Positions 33,385 through 46,407 are shown, counted from the first letter of the stretch. The stretch is 64,000 nucleotides of DNA from Rhizomys pruinosus (GCA_009823505.1 VZQC01006876.1:5443289-5507288); one strand, 5' to 3'. The notes: a model not told the origin generated them from the letters alone. Translations and numbers: made by a program.

Positions 33385-34900
33385 TTTTTAATTATTTTTT
33401 ATAAGTATATTATTGATTTTTTGTGTATTTGATACAGAACATCTTAATCATGTTTATTTTTTTTTTCTCGTCTTTTCGAGACAGGGTCTCCCTGGAGCTC
33501 CAGGCTGTCCTGAAACTCACTATGTAGACCAGACTGGCCTTGAAGTCACAAAAATCCGCCTGCCTCTGTTCCCAAGTGCTAGGATTAAAGGCGTGCGCCA
33601 CCATGTTTATAAACCTTCCTGATTGCAATCATCCCATAGGTCCTCCCCACTGGAATTCATATAGTCTGACATTTGATTCATGGCCAGTCATGTCAATTTG
33701 GTGTCTTCAGAGGTCCTTCAGCGAATCCAATGGACTCTAGTCACCCTATCTAGATTCCTTCATTTTAAGAAGATCAGCACCTCCTCATACTACATTAATC
33801 ATCTGCTAATAGTCCCTCACCTGAACTTTGTGTTTCCTGTCCATTTCCATATTTCCGTGGTAGGATTTTGAATGGGTCTGTGCACGCTGACAGCTTTGTT
33901 GTAGTTTCATATGAGAAAGGTCCCAGGAGAAGGTGAGACTCTTATTTCCACATGGTCATGCACCTCTATGGCTCTTAAATCTTTCCAAATTTTTCCAAAT
34001 GATCCTTGAGCCCTGCATGATTAGAGTTTAATATACAAATCCTGTCCAAGGACCCACACTTTGCAGACTGTTATTCTGTACCGTTTTATCCATGCGTGAC
34101 ATTTTGTGTTCCTGACCCACTGTTGTATGAGGAAGCTTCTTCATTGGTGAGAATTGAGAGATTCATTAGTGTTCTCTTTACTGCTTGTTCTATGTTCCAT
34201 GAGCCTTAGGTGCAGAGGTTGCATCATAGATGTGCCACTTAGGTTTGAGCAACTCACAGACAATGTCTATGTATTACCAGTTGTCAACTTTGTAATATTC
34301 TGTTGCAAAAGAAGCTTCTTTGATGAGTGGTGACTAGGATATTTTTTTAGGTTAAAGATCCATATTTTGCACATAGTAAGAACATTATACTTGTCTAGGA
34401 ACATGACAGTTGGGGTTTTCTCTAAGATCTATTACCACTCCACCACTCTATACTTGAATGTTTTCACAGTAGTACACACAAGTTTCCTTCAATTCATTGG
34501 GATTTAAGACCAATTATGTAGCTGTTGACTATGTCACAAGATAAATATGCCACTACTGCACGACTGTTTTTTGCTGTGCCAGTCACTGAGGTGGTCATTA
34601 GGCCTCCAGCCTGGGGTTGTACCATGGATTAACATAATTCCTTTAGCAGTTTGTATAGTGCCCTCTAAAGCTATGAGAGCTTGCCTCCATGTGAGGTGGC
34701 TTCCAGTTCAGTTTCAGCTTCTTTGCTTCAAATACTGTGTGTGGAGTATATCCTGTCTTGAGCAATAGGATTTTACCTTCAAATTCTTTGAGGAAATAAA
34801 AGGGGGCATTAAACTGGGTAATTTAGGGAGTCTTTTAAACCACCCTTCCCAACAAATCAAAGGAAGTTTCCTCCTGTCTGGAAATGTTTCTTTTTATGTA
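33385..34900 (-). repeat. Old L1 3' region
   Basis: Starts 'ttgtgtatttgatacagaac' (antisense L1 3' end). Shares words with 48700-50340 and 61178-61790, for example 'cccactggaattcat' and 'gaagcttctt(c/t)att/gatg'. A B1 splits it. Confidence 0.6.
33456..33601 (-). repeat. B1 SINE
   Basis: T-run, then the B1 core to 'ggcgtgcgccac'. Duplication catgttta at 33448-33455 and 33602-33609. Confidence 0.9.
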
Positions 34901-34984
34901 GCCTTCAATAATTAATGTGGACTCATCTAGAAATAGTATATGTGTAATTTGTCAGTTGGTTTGGGGAATAATATAATCCCCTTG

Positions 34985-35335
34985 GGCTTTTTACCCTAGC
35001 TATGCATGTGTTGCTGCTTTTTTCACAATAGCTAAGAAATGAAAGTAACATAAGTGCCCCTTATCTGAGGAATGGAAAATGAAAATGTGGTACATTTACA
35101 CAGTGGAGTTCTACTCAGCACTAAAGAAAGACAAAATCATGACATTTGCAGTTAAATGGATGGAAAGAGAAACTGTTATACTAATTAAGTAATGGACTCA
35201 GAAAAATAAACAACATATGATGTGCTGGATCCTAGCACCAAATACTTACATGTGAGTGTATATCTTGATGTAACTGGAGGAACCAGAAAATTTTAAAGGA
35301 ATGCAGAAATAAAGGGAAAGAAGGAACACAAGGGA
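34985..35335 (+). repeat. L1 ORF2 3'-end fragment, opposite to the preceding L1 piece
   Basis: 'tttcacaatagctaagaaat' to 'gacatttgcagttaaatgga' is ORF2 C-terminal DNA in plus sense. Its position beside a minus-strand L1 3' region fits a 5'-inverted single insertion. Confidence 0.65.
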
Positions 35336-35381
35336 ACAGCAAGAGACAGTCCTTAGAAGGGAGAAATGGTTAAAATGGGGA

Positions 35382-35387
35382 GGGAGG

Positions 35388-35436
<49 letters not shown>
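35382..35436. repeat. (GGGA)n/(GA)n microsatellite
   Basis: Pure purine tract; the apparent frame across it is meaningless. Confidence 0.95.
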
Positions 35437-35439
<3 letters not shown>

Positions 35440-36559
35440 AGGATAATGGGGAAGAAGGACCTCAACAGAGGTGGGACAAGAGAGTACAGTATAAAGAGAG
35501 GACAAATAAACAATTCAATTCTTGTTTTCAAATTGGTAAAGAAATAATACACTTTGGACAAAAAGGTAAAAAAATGAAATCTCATCACAAAAGTTAAGAA
35601 AAATTACAGTATTGAAGAAAACAAAATTTGCATCTCACAGCAACAGAACAATGTGTTCTGTGGATGATGAGATTTTGAAGATTTCATAACCCACTGAGTG
35701 TTCTGAATCGTGGATCTATCTTTGTACTATTACCATTATTAAATTCAATATTGTCAGTATTTAAATATGGAAAAATATTTCTTTCATTACATTACAATCT
35801 GAGATGCCAGAAGATAAAAATTAAACCACTTTTGGGGTAATGTACTCCTAAATAAAATATAATATTGTTCACAAATCTAAGTGTGTTGAACAATCATGTT
35901 TCTATTTGTAAAATATTGAAAATTCTTTCTTAAATAAAAAATACTTGTTTTATTAGCATCATGAATTGCTGCACAGAATTATTTCATTCTTATACATAGT
36001 CAAGTTAATTCAAATTACAATTTCACCAATTTACTTATTGTCACTTCATAGCCTTCTTTATAATACATAAGATTTAATTACTGAGGTCATTGTATATTCT
36101 GTGAACAACAAAAAATTTCTTTCATAATATAAAAGTGGAATATATTTGTTATCTTTGGTGAAAAATCCAGTCCTGAATTTCAAATCCCAAAGTGATGGGA
36201 CACAGAGATTTTGACTGAATTAGTGATTTTTAAAATATCAATATATGCTCTTAATTTACATACAGAATAAGTCTCAATACACTATAATTCACTGTTTAAT
36301 AAGATGCTATATCAGAAGGCAAATATTTTCTGAACAGAAATTGACAAACATATTTCTGTAAGGAGTTTAGTATAAGCATACTATATAAATTAATTGACCC
36401 TACAGATTAATTGAGATTGCAGTACCCTTGCTATATCCAGTTATGAGTATCTGACTTCCATAGATGATATAATGCCATTTTGAGTAAGAAAATCCTATTT
36501 TGATCATGCTTCTTTTTGGGGGGGTTCATTATATTATATTTTACTTTAATTTTTTTTCC
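35437..36559. other. Non-coding AT-rich stretch
   Basis: Nothing recognised. Confidence 0.5.
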
Positions 36560-36561
36560 TT

Positions 36562-37312
36562 TTTTTATTGATGCTTTGTGTATTTCATACATCATTTTCC
36601 AATTCAGTTCAGGCATATTTCCCTTTCCCTTCCCCCCAACCCACCCCATCCCAGATCATGCATTCTGCCATAACTGTCCTGCATCTTTCATTTTTTTCAT
36701 TTTTTAACAATAAGTGATAATTTATGACTACAAGCATCCTTCATGTAAAACCAGTTTGTAAGAAGTTGTGCCCAAACCCACAAAGCCCATGGATCCCACC
36801 ATCCAGCAGGGAGGGCTTGGGTGTTCAATCAAGTTGATCAAATGAGTTTTAGACTATATTGCTGTAGTTTCACCATTCACACCAATCGCAGCCCTTACAT
36901 TCTACCACGCCCCCTCTTATGCAGATTGTTCCCTAGGCTTAGAAGAGGGGCACAGGTGGATGAGAGGCAAAACAGTCGACCTTGTCTGGAGCTGTTGTCT
37001 TGGACTCTGGTCAATTCTGGCTGTTTCCTTTCATGGGCTGACAGTTTGTCCAGGAATAACCTTTCGATCCTACTAATGAGGCACAGCAATTAGATATATA
37101 GATATTTAAACAGTACTAATTGTTATGGTAGGTTGCTTTGGTATAGACACAGATGTTTGGATGGTATGTTAATCCATGAATTACATCTTTTTATGTTAAA
37201 TATGACAGGGTCTTACTGTGGCTTATAACATCTAACCATTAGAGGATGTAAGCTTGTGGAATCAGCCATGGGTTATTCCTCCAAGGAGAGAGCTAATAGC
37301 CAATTACATTGA
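36562..37312 (-). mobile_element. A/B repeat copy b, L1-tailed
   Basis: Left to right: antisense L1 tail (36562-36690), A-rich linker, antisense A (36719-37192), then B (37193-37312) in the same plus-strand direction as copy a. Read in its own sense, B is therefore inverted relative to A when compared with copy a. Confidence 0.6.
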
Positions 37313-38140
37313 ACATGTTTCTTGTGTAATCATAGCTACCTCTCTTTTGATCGGGTTAATAAGGTGTCTGAAATTACAGATATGGAAGATTATTGGCATA
37401 ATATTACTGTGCTTAAAAGCTAATAAAGCTCTTTCATCCTAGCATTTTCTAAACGTTATTCTCATAAATCACTTTAAAACAACACAAACAAAAAAAATAA
37501 ATCATACTTTCTTTATAAATTCTCCATTTCATTTACGTATCATTTATGTTTCTTGTATATCCTACAGAATATCTTAAGTCACTCTTAATCCCCTTTATAT
37601 TCCCTTCCTCACTTGCACCCTTCCACAGCTCCCACCGACTGGAATTCATGCACCCCATCATTTGTGCCAAGCCCCGAACTGTCAAGTTGGTGTCCCTAGA
37701 TGTTCCTCAGTGCAAGCCAATGTTACTCTGTGAAATATTCCATACTTACTGTGTGAGGGACAGGTGTTATTGATGTCACAGAACAACTGATAGAAGCAAC
37801 TTAATGGAGGAAGAATTAATTCTGGCTCCTGAGTCAGGACCCATCCTATCAGGAAAGGCATGGCTGCCAGCTTGGCTTGATGACTTCGTGACAACCACCC
37901 GAGAAGCAAATGGGCCAGGACACTAGCTGCTCTGGTTGTAATCAAAGACTCTCCACCAGTGGCCTACTTGTTAAAGAATACAAAGATTCTCAAACAAAGC
38001 TTCACTAAGTACTGAATTGGATGGATGCATGGAGAGTTTAATATTCAGGCTTTAACAGTACTCTTGGTCAACTGCTGATAGGTAACCAAGGAATTCAATG
38101 AATTTTCCTACACCAACAGTGCATATTTTAGCATATGCAA
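37313..38140. other. Old L1 3' fragment and possible LTR fragment
   Basis: 37535-37765 is an old L1 3' region in antisense ('gactggaattcatgcacccc', 'gtcaagttggtgtccctaga'). 37770-37980 ('caacttaatggaggaagaat') has the look of a decayed MaLR LTR read in reverse. The rest is unassigned. Confidence 0.45.
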
Positions 38141-38157
38141 GACTATAAGAATTTAGA

Positions 38158-38380
38158 GGGGCTGGAGAGATGGCTCAGTGGTTAAGAGCGCCACCAACTG
38201 CTCTTGCAGAGGACCTAGGTTTGATTCCCAGCACCCACATGGCGACTAAGAATCGTCTTTAATTCCAGTTCCAGGGGAATCCGATGCCCTCTTCTGAGCT
38301 CCGAGGCATTGCACGTCACACAGAGTTACACCAACCTACATGTAGTTAGTACACTCATACACATAAAAGAAAAATAATAA
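38158..38380 (+). repeat. B3-type SINE
   Basis: Complete head with a B box variant ('aggtttgattccc'), one VNTR unit, and an (ATA)n-like tail. Flanks 'tataagaatttag' / 'tataagaagaatctag' are an imperfect target duplication. Confidence 0.92.
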
Positions 38381-38555
38381 TAATTATAAGAAGAATCTAG
38401 AAAGACATTTATTGATGGCTGAGCAACCTTTGCATAAATATTGTTTCAAGGTTCAATTCTACTTCTCTTTTAATCTCCATAAATTCTGTCCAGCAAAAAT
38501 GCTGCGGTTTATTATGTGGTCATGTAGAAATATTTTCCAATATTAGGTCCTTTTG

Positions 38556-38711
38556 TTTTTTTTTTTTGTCTTTTCAAGACAGGGTCTCCCTGTAGCCTCC
38601 AGCTGTCCTGGAACTCACTCTGTAGACCAGGCTGGCCTTGAACTCACAAAGATCTGCCTGCCTCTGCCTCCCAAGTGCTAGGATTAAAGGCGTGCGCCAC
38701 CACGCCCAGCT
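38556..38711 (-). repeat. B1 SINE, full length
   Basis: T-run, then the complete B1 to 'gcgccaccacgcccagc'. 'aggtccttttg' and 'aggtcttttaa' flank it. Confidence 0.93.
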
Positions 38712-38722
38712 ACACACACATA

Positions 38723-39928
38723 GGTCTTTTAAACCTCTCTTAAGGTTACCATACTTTTGTATTTAGTAATTAACAATGCACTGTAGATATTTAACTTTGG
38801 TCTTTCAATTTTTCTCTCTCTCGTACAGTGGGATCAAGAAGTCTGTGCCATTAATATTAATATTTCCCAGACTCAAATATGTGTGTTTAGAATATACATA
38901 GCAAAGCTCCAGTGGAAAACGACTTCCTCTCTTGATTCTCAAATCTCTCTTCCTCCCACTTGTCACTATGTTCCATTATTTATAAATAGGAAAGCTGGGC
39001 TTATTTCCTTTTTATGATAAAGTCATTTTACTCTTTGATTCAAATATTCTTGTTTAGAGAATTTAAATGTTTATTTTCTTAATTCATCCATTTTCTTTAT
39101 TCAATCCATTGTTTCCTACTGAAATATACCTATGAATTATTTAAATCCTCAAAATGAATTATTAGCTCTTATAAATTTAGCAAAGCAAATTAATTTCTGA
39201 TTAGTATAATTATTAGCATCCTTATTTTAAGCAAACCTAATGTACCATTATTTTTCTTCCTTAGAAGATGTTAATAAGACCTAAAGATACATTTTAAAAT
39301 TACTCATAAAATTGGCCTTAAGCACTGAATGAAAAGAAAAAGAAACTACATTCAATTTTTCTAAAGCCTAAAATTACTAACAGCTTGTATACAGCTTCCT
39401 ATCATTTAACTGACTAAATAATAAGATCTTATTACTGGGGTATGTTGATTAACTTGTGTATAAATCACTAAGTAATTTTAAATTAAACGTTTGTTATTTA
39501 TTGGAACAATAATAAGTAAATTGTCTTTGATACCCAGAAGGCAGATTTTTATAAATTGATTTATTTCAGTAATATTTTCATTTTATATTGTATATATTAA
39601 CAGGCACTTTTAAATTAACAAATATAGTGAGTATTAAAGTACCTCTCTCCTTGAAAATTTTGGTGTATCTTAGAACTGTATTGATAGTGTTCATTATTAT
39701 AATTTGTTGAGGCTAACGTTTCAATTAAACAGAAAAATAGTTTTCAGGATGTTCACATTTTCCTCTCAGGACACAGGTACATACTAAGTACACAAAAGAG
39801 ATTCAGAATACAAAGTGAGTCAATTATGACTTGTCTTTGCTACAAAAACCTCGAAATGGAAGTCTACCTTAATGTTGAAATCTTTCTCTTTTTAGAGAAC
39901 AAATAGTTATAACAAATATAAAATGAAA
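38723..39928. other. Non-coding AT-rich stretch
   Basis: No gene or repeat recognised. Confidence 0.5.
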
Positions 39929-41215
39929 AGTTTGAGAAGAAGCACATGGGGAATTTCATTGGCATTGCATTGTACCTGTATATTAGTTTGGGTAGGATGG
40001 ACATTTTTCCTATATTAATTCTTCCAATACATGAGCATGGGAGCTCTTTAAATCTTTTGATATCCTCTTCAGTCTCCTTTGAGGGTTTAAATTTTTTCAC
40101 TGTAGAGATCTTTGGTGTCATTGGTTAGGTTTATGCCAAGGTATTTTTTTTTTTGAGGCTATTATGAATGGGAAGGTCTCTTTGTATTCCTTATACATTT
40201 GTTTGTTGGTGTGAAGAAAGGTTACTGATTTTTCTAGATCAATTTTGTATCTCACCACATTACTGAAACTCTTGATGGTTTCTAGAACTTTCCTGGAGGA
40301 GGTTTTTGCATTCCTTAGGTACACTATTATATAATCTGCAAAAAAAGGATAATTTAACTTCCTCTTTTCCAATTAGTACTCCCTTTCCCTTTAATTTCCT
40401 TTTCTTGTCTTATTGCTCTAGGAAGTATTTCAAGTATTACATTGAAAATAAGTGGCAATAGTAGGCAGCCTTACAGGGCTCCTGATTTTAAGCTTAATTC
40501 TTCTAATTTTTCCCCATTTAGGATGGTGTTAGATGTGGGTTTGTTATATATGGCTTTATGTTGAGGAATGCTCTCTCCAGTCCAATTCCTTCTAAGACTT
40601 TAAAGATGTAAGCATCTGGATCTTGTGGAAAGAGTTTTCACCATCAATTGAGATGACCATGTGTTTTTTTGTCTTTCAGCCCATATATGTGTTTTGTGTC
40701 ATTTATTGATTCATGTATGTTGAACCATCCCTGTGTCTCTGTTATAAATCCAACTTGATCACACTGAATGGCCTCCTTTTTGATGTGTACCTGTAAGCAG
40801 TTTGTGAGTATTTTGTTGACAGTTTTTTCATCAATGTACATTAATGAAATAGGCCTATTGTTTTCTTTTTTGATTGTATCTTTGCATTAGAGTGATGCTG
40901 GCTTTGTGGAAGGAATTTGGGAGACCTCCGTCTGTTTCTATCCTTTTGAACAATTTGAATAATAGTGGCTGTATGTCCTCTTTAGATGTTTTATAGAACT
41001 CTGCTGTAAATCCATCTGGGCCTGAGTATTTTTTTTATTTGGGAGGTTTTGAACATTTCAATTTCCTCATATGTTATGGGTCTGTTTAAGCTGTCAATTT
41101 ATTCTTGATTAAGCTTTGGTAAATTTCAGGATTTCAGATATTCATCCATTTTTCTTAGGTTTTCCAAATTTAGTAGAGTATATGTTTTTAAAATATTCTC
41201 ATATGATTGTCACAA
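39929..41215 (-). pseudogene. L1-5 ORF2, inverted RT half
   Basis: In minus sense it gives RT blocks including 'YPFFADYIIVYLRNA', where the catalytic FADD box has become FADY (second Asp lost). Frames at 39864-40121, 40118-40372 and 40644-40841 are consecutive pieces. Many stops; dead. Confidence 0.85.
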
Positions 41216-42235
41216 CCTTAAATTCATATGGAAAAACAAAAGAGCACAGATAGCCAAAGCAACCATGAGCAAAAGAGCAACACAGGGGGAATAACCATAA
41301 CAGACTTCAAATTATATTACAGGGCTATAGTAATAAAAAGCCTGGTGCTGGCAGATAAACAAACCTGTAGATCAATGGAACAAAACTGAAGATCCAAACC
41401 TGAGCACATGCAATTTCAGCCACCTCATATTTGACAAGGAGCCAAGAAGACTCAATGGAGGAAAAACCACATCTTTAGCAAATGATGTTGGCCCCTAAAT
41501 GAGACAGTAGCTGTGCTGGAAACAAAATAAACAATAGAGAAGTGGGACCTCATCAAACACAAAAGCTTCTGTACAGTGAAAGAAACAATCAAAGAAGTCA
41601 AGAGAAAACCCACAGATTGGGAGGAAACCTTCACCAGTGATACATCTGATAGAGCATTAACATCCAGAATACATAAATTACTCAAAAAAAAGAGCAAGAA
41701 AGCAAATGTCTATTAAATGATGGAGTAAAGATGTGAATAGAGAATTCACAAATGAAGAAGTGAAGATGTCTGAGAAACATCTCAGAAAATGTTCAATGTC
41801 GCTAGTATTTAAGGAGATGCAACTTAAAACCAGCTTAAGATTTTACCTTACCCCGGTGAGACTGGCTAAGATTAGGAAAACAAATGACACCGAATGCTGG
41901 AGAGGTTGTGAAGAAAGGGGAACACTCATTCACTGATGGTGGGAATGCATACATGTGCAACCCCTATGGAAAACAGTGTGGAGGACGCTTAAAAGACAGA
42001 AAATGACCTTACCACCTGACCCAGTCATACCATTCCTGGGTTTATACCCACAAGACTCATCCTACCACAAAGATAAATGCACATCTCTGTTGATCGCAGC
42101 TCTCTCCACAATAGTGAGGAGCTGTAAGCAATCTAAATGTCCTTCAAGCAATGAGTGGATAAAAAAAATGTGGTGCATCTACACAATGGAGTTCTATACA
42201 GCAGTCAAGAAGATGACATCATGAACTTTGCAGAT
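41216..42235 (+). pseudogene. L1-5 ORF2, direct C-terminal half
   Basis: 'WKNKRAQIAKATMS'-type start, then the C-terminal segment. The open stretch at 41955-42224 reads 'MTLPPDPVIPFLGLYPQDSSY' region to 'KKMWCIYTMEFYTAVKK'. A small deletion at about 41490 and several stops break it. Confidence 0.85.
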
Positions 42236-42596
42236 AAATGGATGGAACTACAAGCAATTACGCTAAGTAAAGAAACACAGTCCCAGAAAAACAAAGGATG
42301 AATGGTATCCTTCATTTGTCGATTCTAGCACCAAATCCCTAGTTGCAAAGCAAACTAAACATTGTCAATGTTGTATTTCTTTTTATCTGAAAGTAGCAGT
42401 AAGGTTAAAAGTTGAATCCATTAATGGGCTCTAGAATTAACCTACCACTTATGTTCAAACTTTGTAATATTGGTGTATGGGTGGAGGGTATGCATGCATA
42501 GTTTAGAATAATACAAAATTAAAGGGAAAAATGTGAATTCCTAAACATGTTTTGGAATTAATTTATAGGTTATTTTCACTCCTCATAATTTAATGT

Positions 42597-42725
42597 GATA
42601 TATATATACGTACTATATATATATATATCACACTTAAAAGACTATATAAATTTTATCACACAACACACATTATTATATATAGTAATATATACTATATATA
42701 ATACATAATATAATATTATAATAAT
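42597..42725. repeat. AT-rich dinucleotide tract in L1-5 3'UTR
   Basis: 'gatatatatatacgtactat' and further TA/ATA runs, able to fold back on themselves. Confidence 0.85.
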
Positions 42726-42850
42726 CATTAAAACAATCCAAATTGGAGGGAACAATAAAAAAAATTACTGGGTCTAAGAACTGACTGAAAATGTAAACTT
42801 CTGCCCCAAAGAGTAATCCTCTGCAAAGAAAAACTTCAAAAAGACTGAGG

Positions 42851-43410
42851 AAAATGATATCATGAACTTTGTAGGTAAATAGAAGAACTGGATAAGACAA
42901 GAAAGACAAATGGCAAATGTTTTCCCTCATATGTGGATGCTAACACCAAATCCCCAGTTGACAGGCAAGCTGAGCAACATTGTTGTATTTCTTTTTATCT
43001 GAAAGCAAGTGTATTGTTATAATGTAAATCTCTTAACAGGCTCTAGAATTGACCTACCACTTATTTTCAGATGGTGTAATTACTGTATATGGTTGGAAGG
43101 CACATATTCATATTTTAGAGTAATATAAAATTAAAGGGGGAAAATGTAAATTCCTAAACATATTTTGGAATTAACATACAGTTTATTCACGGGGGTCATA
43201 ATTTTGATGCATATGTGATGATTATATAGGCATCTGTAAGAGCAATACAAAGGGAAAATCTTTGGAAAGATTGAGAGAAAGATGCAAGACATGTATGACA
43301 GAAGGCATGAAAATTATGGGATTGGGGAGGGAGAGGAGAGTGTGTCCAAATTGGACTGAAAGTTAATGAATGAAATACACAATTCATCAATAAAAGTTTT
43401 ATTTAAAAAG
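42851..43410 (+). repeat. Second L1 3' end copy (ORF2 end + 3'UTR + tail)
   Basis: At about 42850 the first 3'UTR ('gactgagg') jumps back to ORF2-end sequence ('atgatatcatgaactttg'). The copy then runs through the whole 3'UTR to 'catcaataaaagttttatttaaaaag'. Confidence 0.8.
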
Positions 43411-43550
43411 ACAGGAAAAAGATGTAAGACATGTATGGTAGAATGCATGAGCTCAGGTGTGGTGATGGGCAAGGAAGGAGAAATGAATCTAAACTGGATT
43501 AAGAAATGTATGAAATGTACAAAACTTCATTAAAATATTTATTTAAAAAG
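43411..43550 (+). repeat. Third L1 3' tail copy
   Basis: 'gatgtaagacatgtatggta' to 'cttcattaaaatatttattt' repeats the last ~140 bp tail directly after the previous one. Confidence 0.8.
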
Positions 43551-43909
43551 AAAGCACAATGTTATTAGTATGACATATTACTTATATAAAAATGTATGCA
43601 GAATAACATTATGGCCTTTCAAGTAATTCTCTCTCTCTCTCTCTTTCTCTCTCTCTTAGCTAACATAATTTATATTCTGTTCATTGTTATACAAAATGTC
43701 CCTATCCTTTAACTCTAAGTTATTCATTAAAACATTTTTGCATATTTAAATAATGAAAATTTGTTTACACCTGCCCTTATTAAATTTCAACAGACCAATG
43801 CAAGTATAATGTCACACACAGCAAAAGACATTACTTCTCTCATGTTTTTCTTTTAGTGCTTTCTTTCCATAAATAACTGACCACTGATGCAATGAGCAGA
43901 AACAGTGTA
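43551..43909. other. Non-coding, (CT)n at 43629-43660
   Basis: Apart from the CT tract nothing is recognised. Confidence 0.6.
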
Positions 43910-44120
43910 GTGGAGGTTAGAGAGATGACTCAGTGTTTAAGAGCATGTATTACTTTACCAGATAACCCTAGTTCTGATGACAGCAGCAGGCAGATGACAA
44001 CAGCTTATAAAATAATTTCTAGGGGTCCATATCTTCTTCTGGCCTAAATGGACACCCTAACACATGTTTCATACATGTATAGACACAGTTACATTCATAT
44101 ACACATCAATAATTATAATA
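43910..44120 (+). repeat. Old B2-type SINE
   Basis: 'gttagagagatgactcagtg' is a decayed tRNA-like head; 'cttcttctggcc' and 'acattcatatacaca' match the 3' part. Confidence 0.7.
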
Positions 44121-44350
44121 TATAAAGATATAATGAACTAATGTTTACTGTTGTTAACCTCTGAGTATGATTTTCTATGATTTCCACTGACAGAACTTCT
44201 GTTTAACTACTGCCTAGAAAATTTATTGGGTAAGAAACCAGATGTTTTATTGGACAAAATTAAAAGAAATTATCACATAGAATGTGGTATTTTATTACTG
44301 AGAATTATTCTTCAAATCATGTTCATTATCATCAAATCACTGTTATTTCT

Positions 44351-44501
44351 CTCTTTTTTTGTCCTTTTGAGACAGGGTTTTCCTGTAGTTCTGGCATTCC
44401 TGGGTCCTGGAACTCACTCTGTAGACCAGGCTGGCCTTGAACTTAAGATCTGCCTGCCTCTGTCTCAAGTGGTAGTTAAAGGTGTGCACCAGCATGCTCG
44501 G
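44351..44501 (-). repeat. B1 SINE with 20-bp target duplication
   Basis: atcaaatcactgttatttct occurs perfectly at 44331-44350 and 44502-44521. Confidence 0.95.
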
Positions 44502-44711
44502 ATCAAATCACTGTTATTTCTTAAAAGCACTGTGATAATTTGTGTTTGTAACATTCTACCATGTTTCAGAATTTGATTTTCTTTACTTATGTATTCTATA
44601 TACACACACACGTGCACACACACATATTCTAGATATTTGGATTTCATTAATGTATTTTTATAGGATTAATGCAGGTTATGAAAGGAAGCATCCCTGGGAC
44701 TTTGCTGGCAA

Positions 44712-44713
<2 letters not shown>

Positions 44714-44762
<49 letters not shown>
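44714..44762. repeat. (TA)n microsatellite
   Basis: About 24 TA units. Confidence 0.97.
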
Positions 44763-44764
<2 letters not shown>

Positions 44765-44997
44765 TTTGTATACAATCAAAATAAATGTTAACTCTTACAA
44801 TTTGTAATTCATTCTTGGCTTCTTTCTATGTGGCTTATGGTAGCCAAGCTCTCAGGGATTTCTTGTTTATAAATGAAAGCAATAGCTGTAATGAAAAGGA
44901 ATGATTCAATGCTCTTTCCAGGATTTGAAGCAATCTGTTCTAGATATGTTATTTTTGACTTCTAAGATACCCAAGGTGTTGTGAAATCAGTACATTT

Positions 44998-45112
44998 AGT
45001 TTATTATATATAGTATATTATATATAGTTTTTTATATTATGTTATATATTATATTATATGTACTATATATAATAAACTACATATAGTTTATTATATATAG
45101 TACATATAATAA
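44998..45112. repeat. AT-rich imperfect palindrome
   Basis: 'agtttattatatatag' on the left is mirrored by 'ctatatataataaact' and recurs further right. Confidence 0.75.
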
Positions 45113-46366
45113 TAAGCAGTAATAAATATAAATTAGTTTAAAGACTGAGTTAAAAGGGAATTATTGAAGAATTGTGTGTCCATTTTGTTTAGGAAGGAAA
45201 TATCAAAAACCCATGCTGATATTGAAAGTGAGTTTTTCCTTTACTTTTTGCTGAGCTCAAAATAAGCATATCTATGGATGACAGAATGATGTGTGAGTTA
45301 CAAGAAGTCGTTTCCATCTGAAATCAGTGTTTCTTCATACATTCCATTTGCTGCCACAGCTACTCGACTTTCTATCTCATTGCCAGGTTAGTAACTTCCC
45401 TGAATAATTGACACTTGGTTTCTTGTTGCTTCATATCATCCTTTAGCCTTTATTTTCCATAGATATTTGTCGAATATTTTGCTTCTTGTTCCTCAAATCC
45501 CAAATAATCTCTGAATTCAGCAATTATTATAAAAAACTAATTAGTAAATCTCTAACATTTATTATCCTAGAATTATGGAAGGAATCTCAGAAACATTTCT
45601 CCAGCACTCATTAATTAAGTATGAGCAATAAAAGTTAGATTCATTTCCCATAACTATTCAGAAGCAAGCAGCTGAGGTGGGCCCAGAACACAAGGTTCCT
45701 TTCTTCAGTTATGGCCTGCTATTTCATTGCTCATAATTAGAAGAACACACACCTCTCAGCTCTCAGTCTTTTCCCGGGTTTTGCTGAAATGACTAGACTG
45801 ATGAGCTTTCAGTCAGCTATCAGGACGCCACAGTCACCTTATGTGTACCTGTCTCGTTGCCTCTGTGCTTGTCAGCTGCTACTTTTTCCATTTTACTCTG
45901 TCATAACTTTTCATTCTCCTTACAATGTCCATGAAGAATGCCACAAAGAAATCGCGTCACAATAGGGAAAGTCCCCAGGGAAATAGTTCGTAGTTCTATA
46001 GGTGACCCAACGAGAGATTTGTTTCAGTCTTTCAAACAAGGCTGAATAGGAGAGTAAATGATTGAATGACTGACAGGTATTTAACAAATGAAGCTGTTAC
46101 TCCTTAGTCTGTACATATTTGCAAAAAAGGATGATGTACTTGTGAGGAAGTTTTTTGTGTGATTGTTCCATATTCGGGTAATCATGTTTAATGTGGAATT
46201 CCCCACAAATTTCACAGCATATATCATGTGAATGATGAGAAAAAAAGAAGTCCAAGGTCATTGAAAGTCACAGTAACTTTTGATGATTCAGCTAGTCAGG
46301 TATAAATGACCACAAATAATATTTTTGTTCAATGGCTTCTGCTTTGGTGGAATTATTGTTCTATTT

Positions 46367-46370
<4 letters not shown>
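45113..46370. other. Non-coding stretch, apparently unique
   Basis: No frame with a recognisable domain and no repeat recognised. Slightly less AT-rich than its neighbours. Confidence 0.5.

Positions 46371-46407
<37 letters not shown>

Larger units (their letters stand above)
39929..43550 (+). mobile_element. L1-5: 5'-inverted LINE-1 with repeated 3' ends
   Basis: 39929-41215 is ORF2 (RT region) in minus sense. 41216 onward is ORF2 in plus sense, from 'ttaaattcatatggaaaaac'. The inverted part ends (in sense) at 'cttctcaaactt', only about 20 bases before where the direct part starts in ORF2, so the two halves are contiguous in the source RNA. This is the classic twin-priming product. The 3'UTR is then repeated (see 42851 and 43411). 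Confidence 0.88.
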
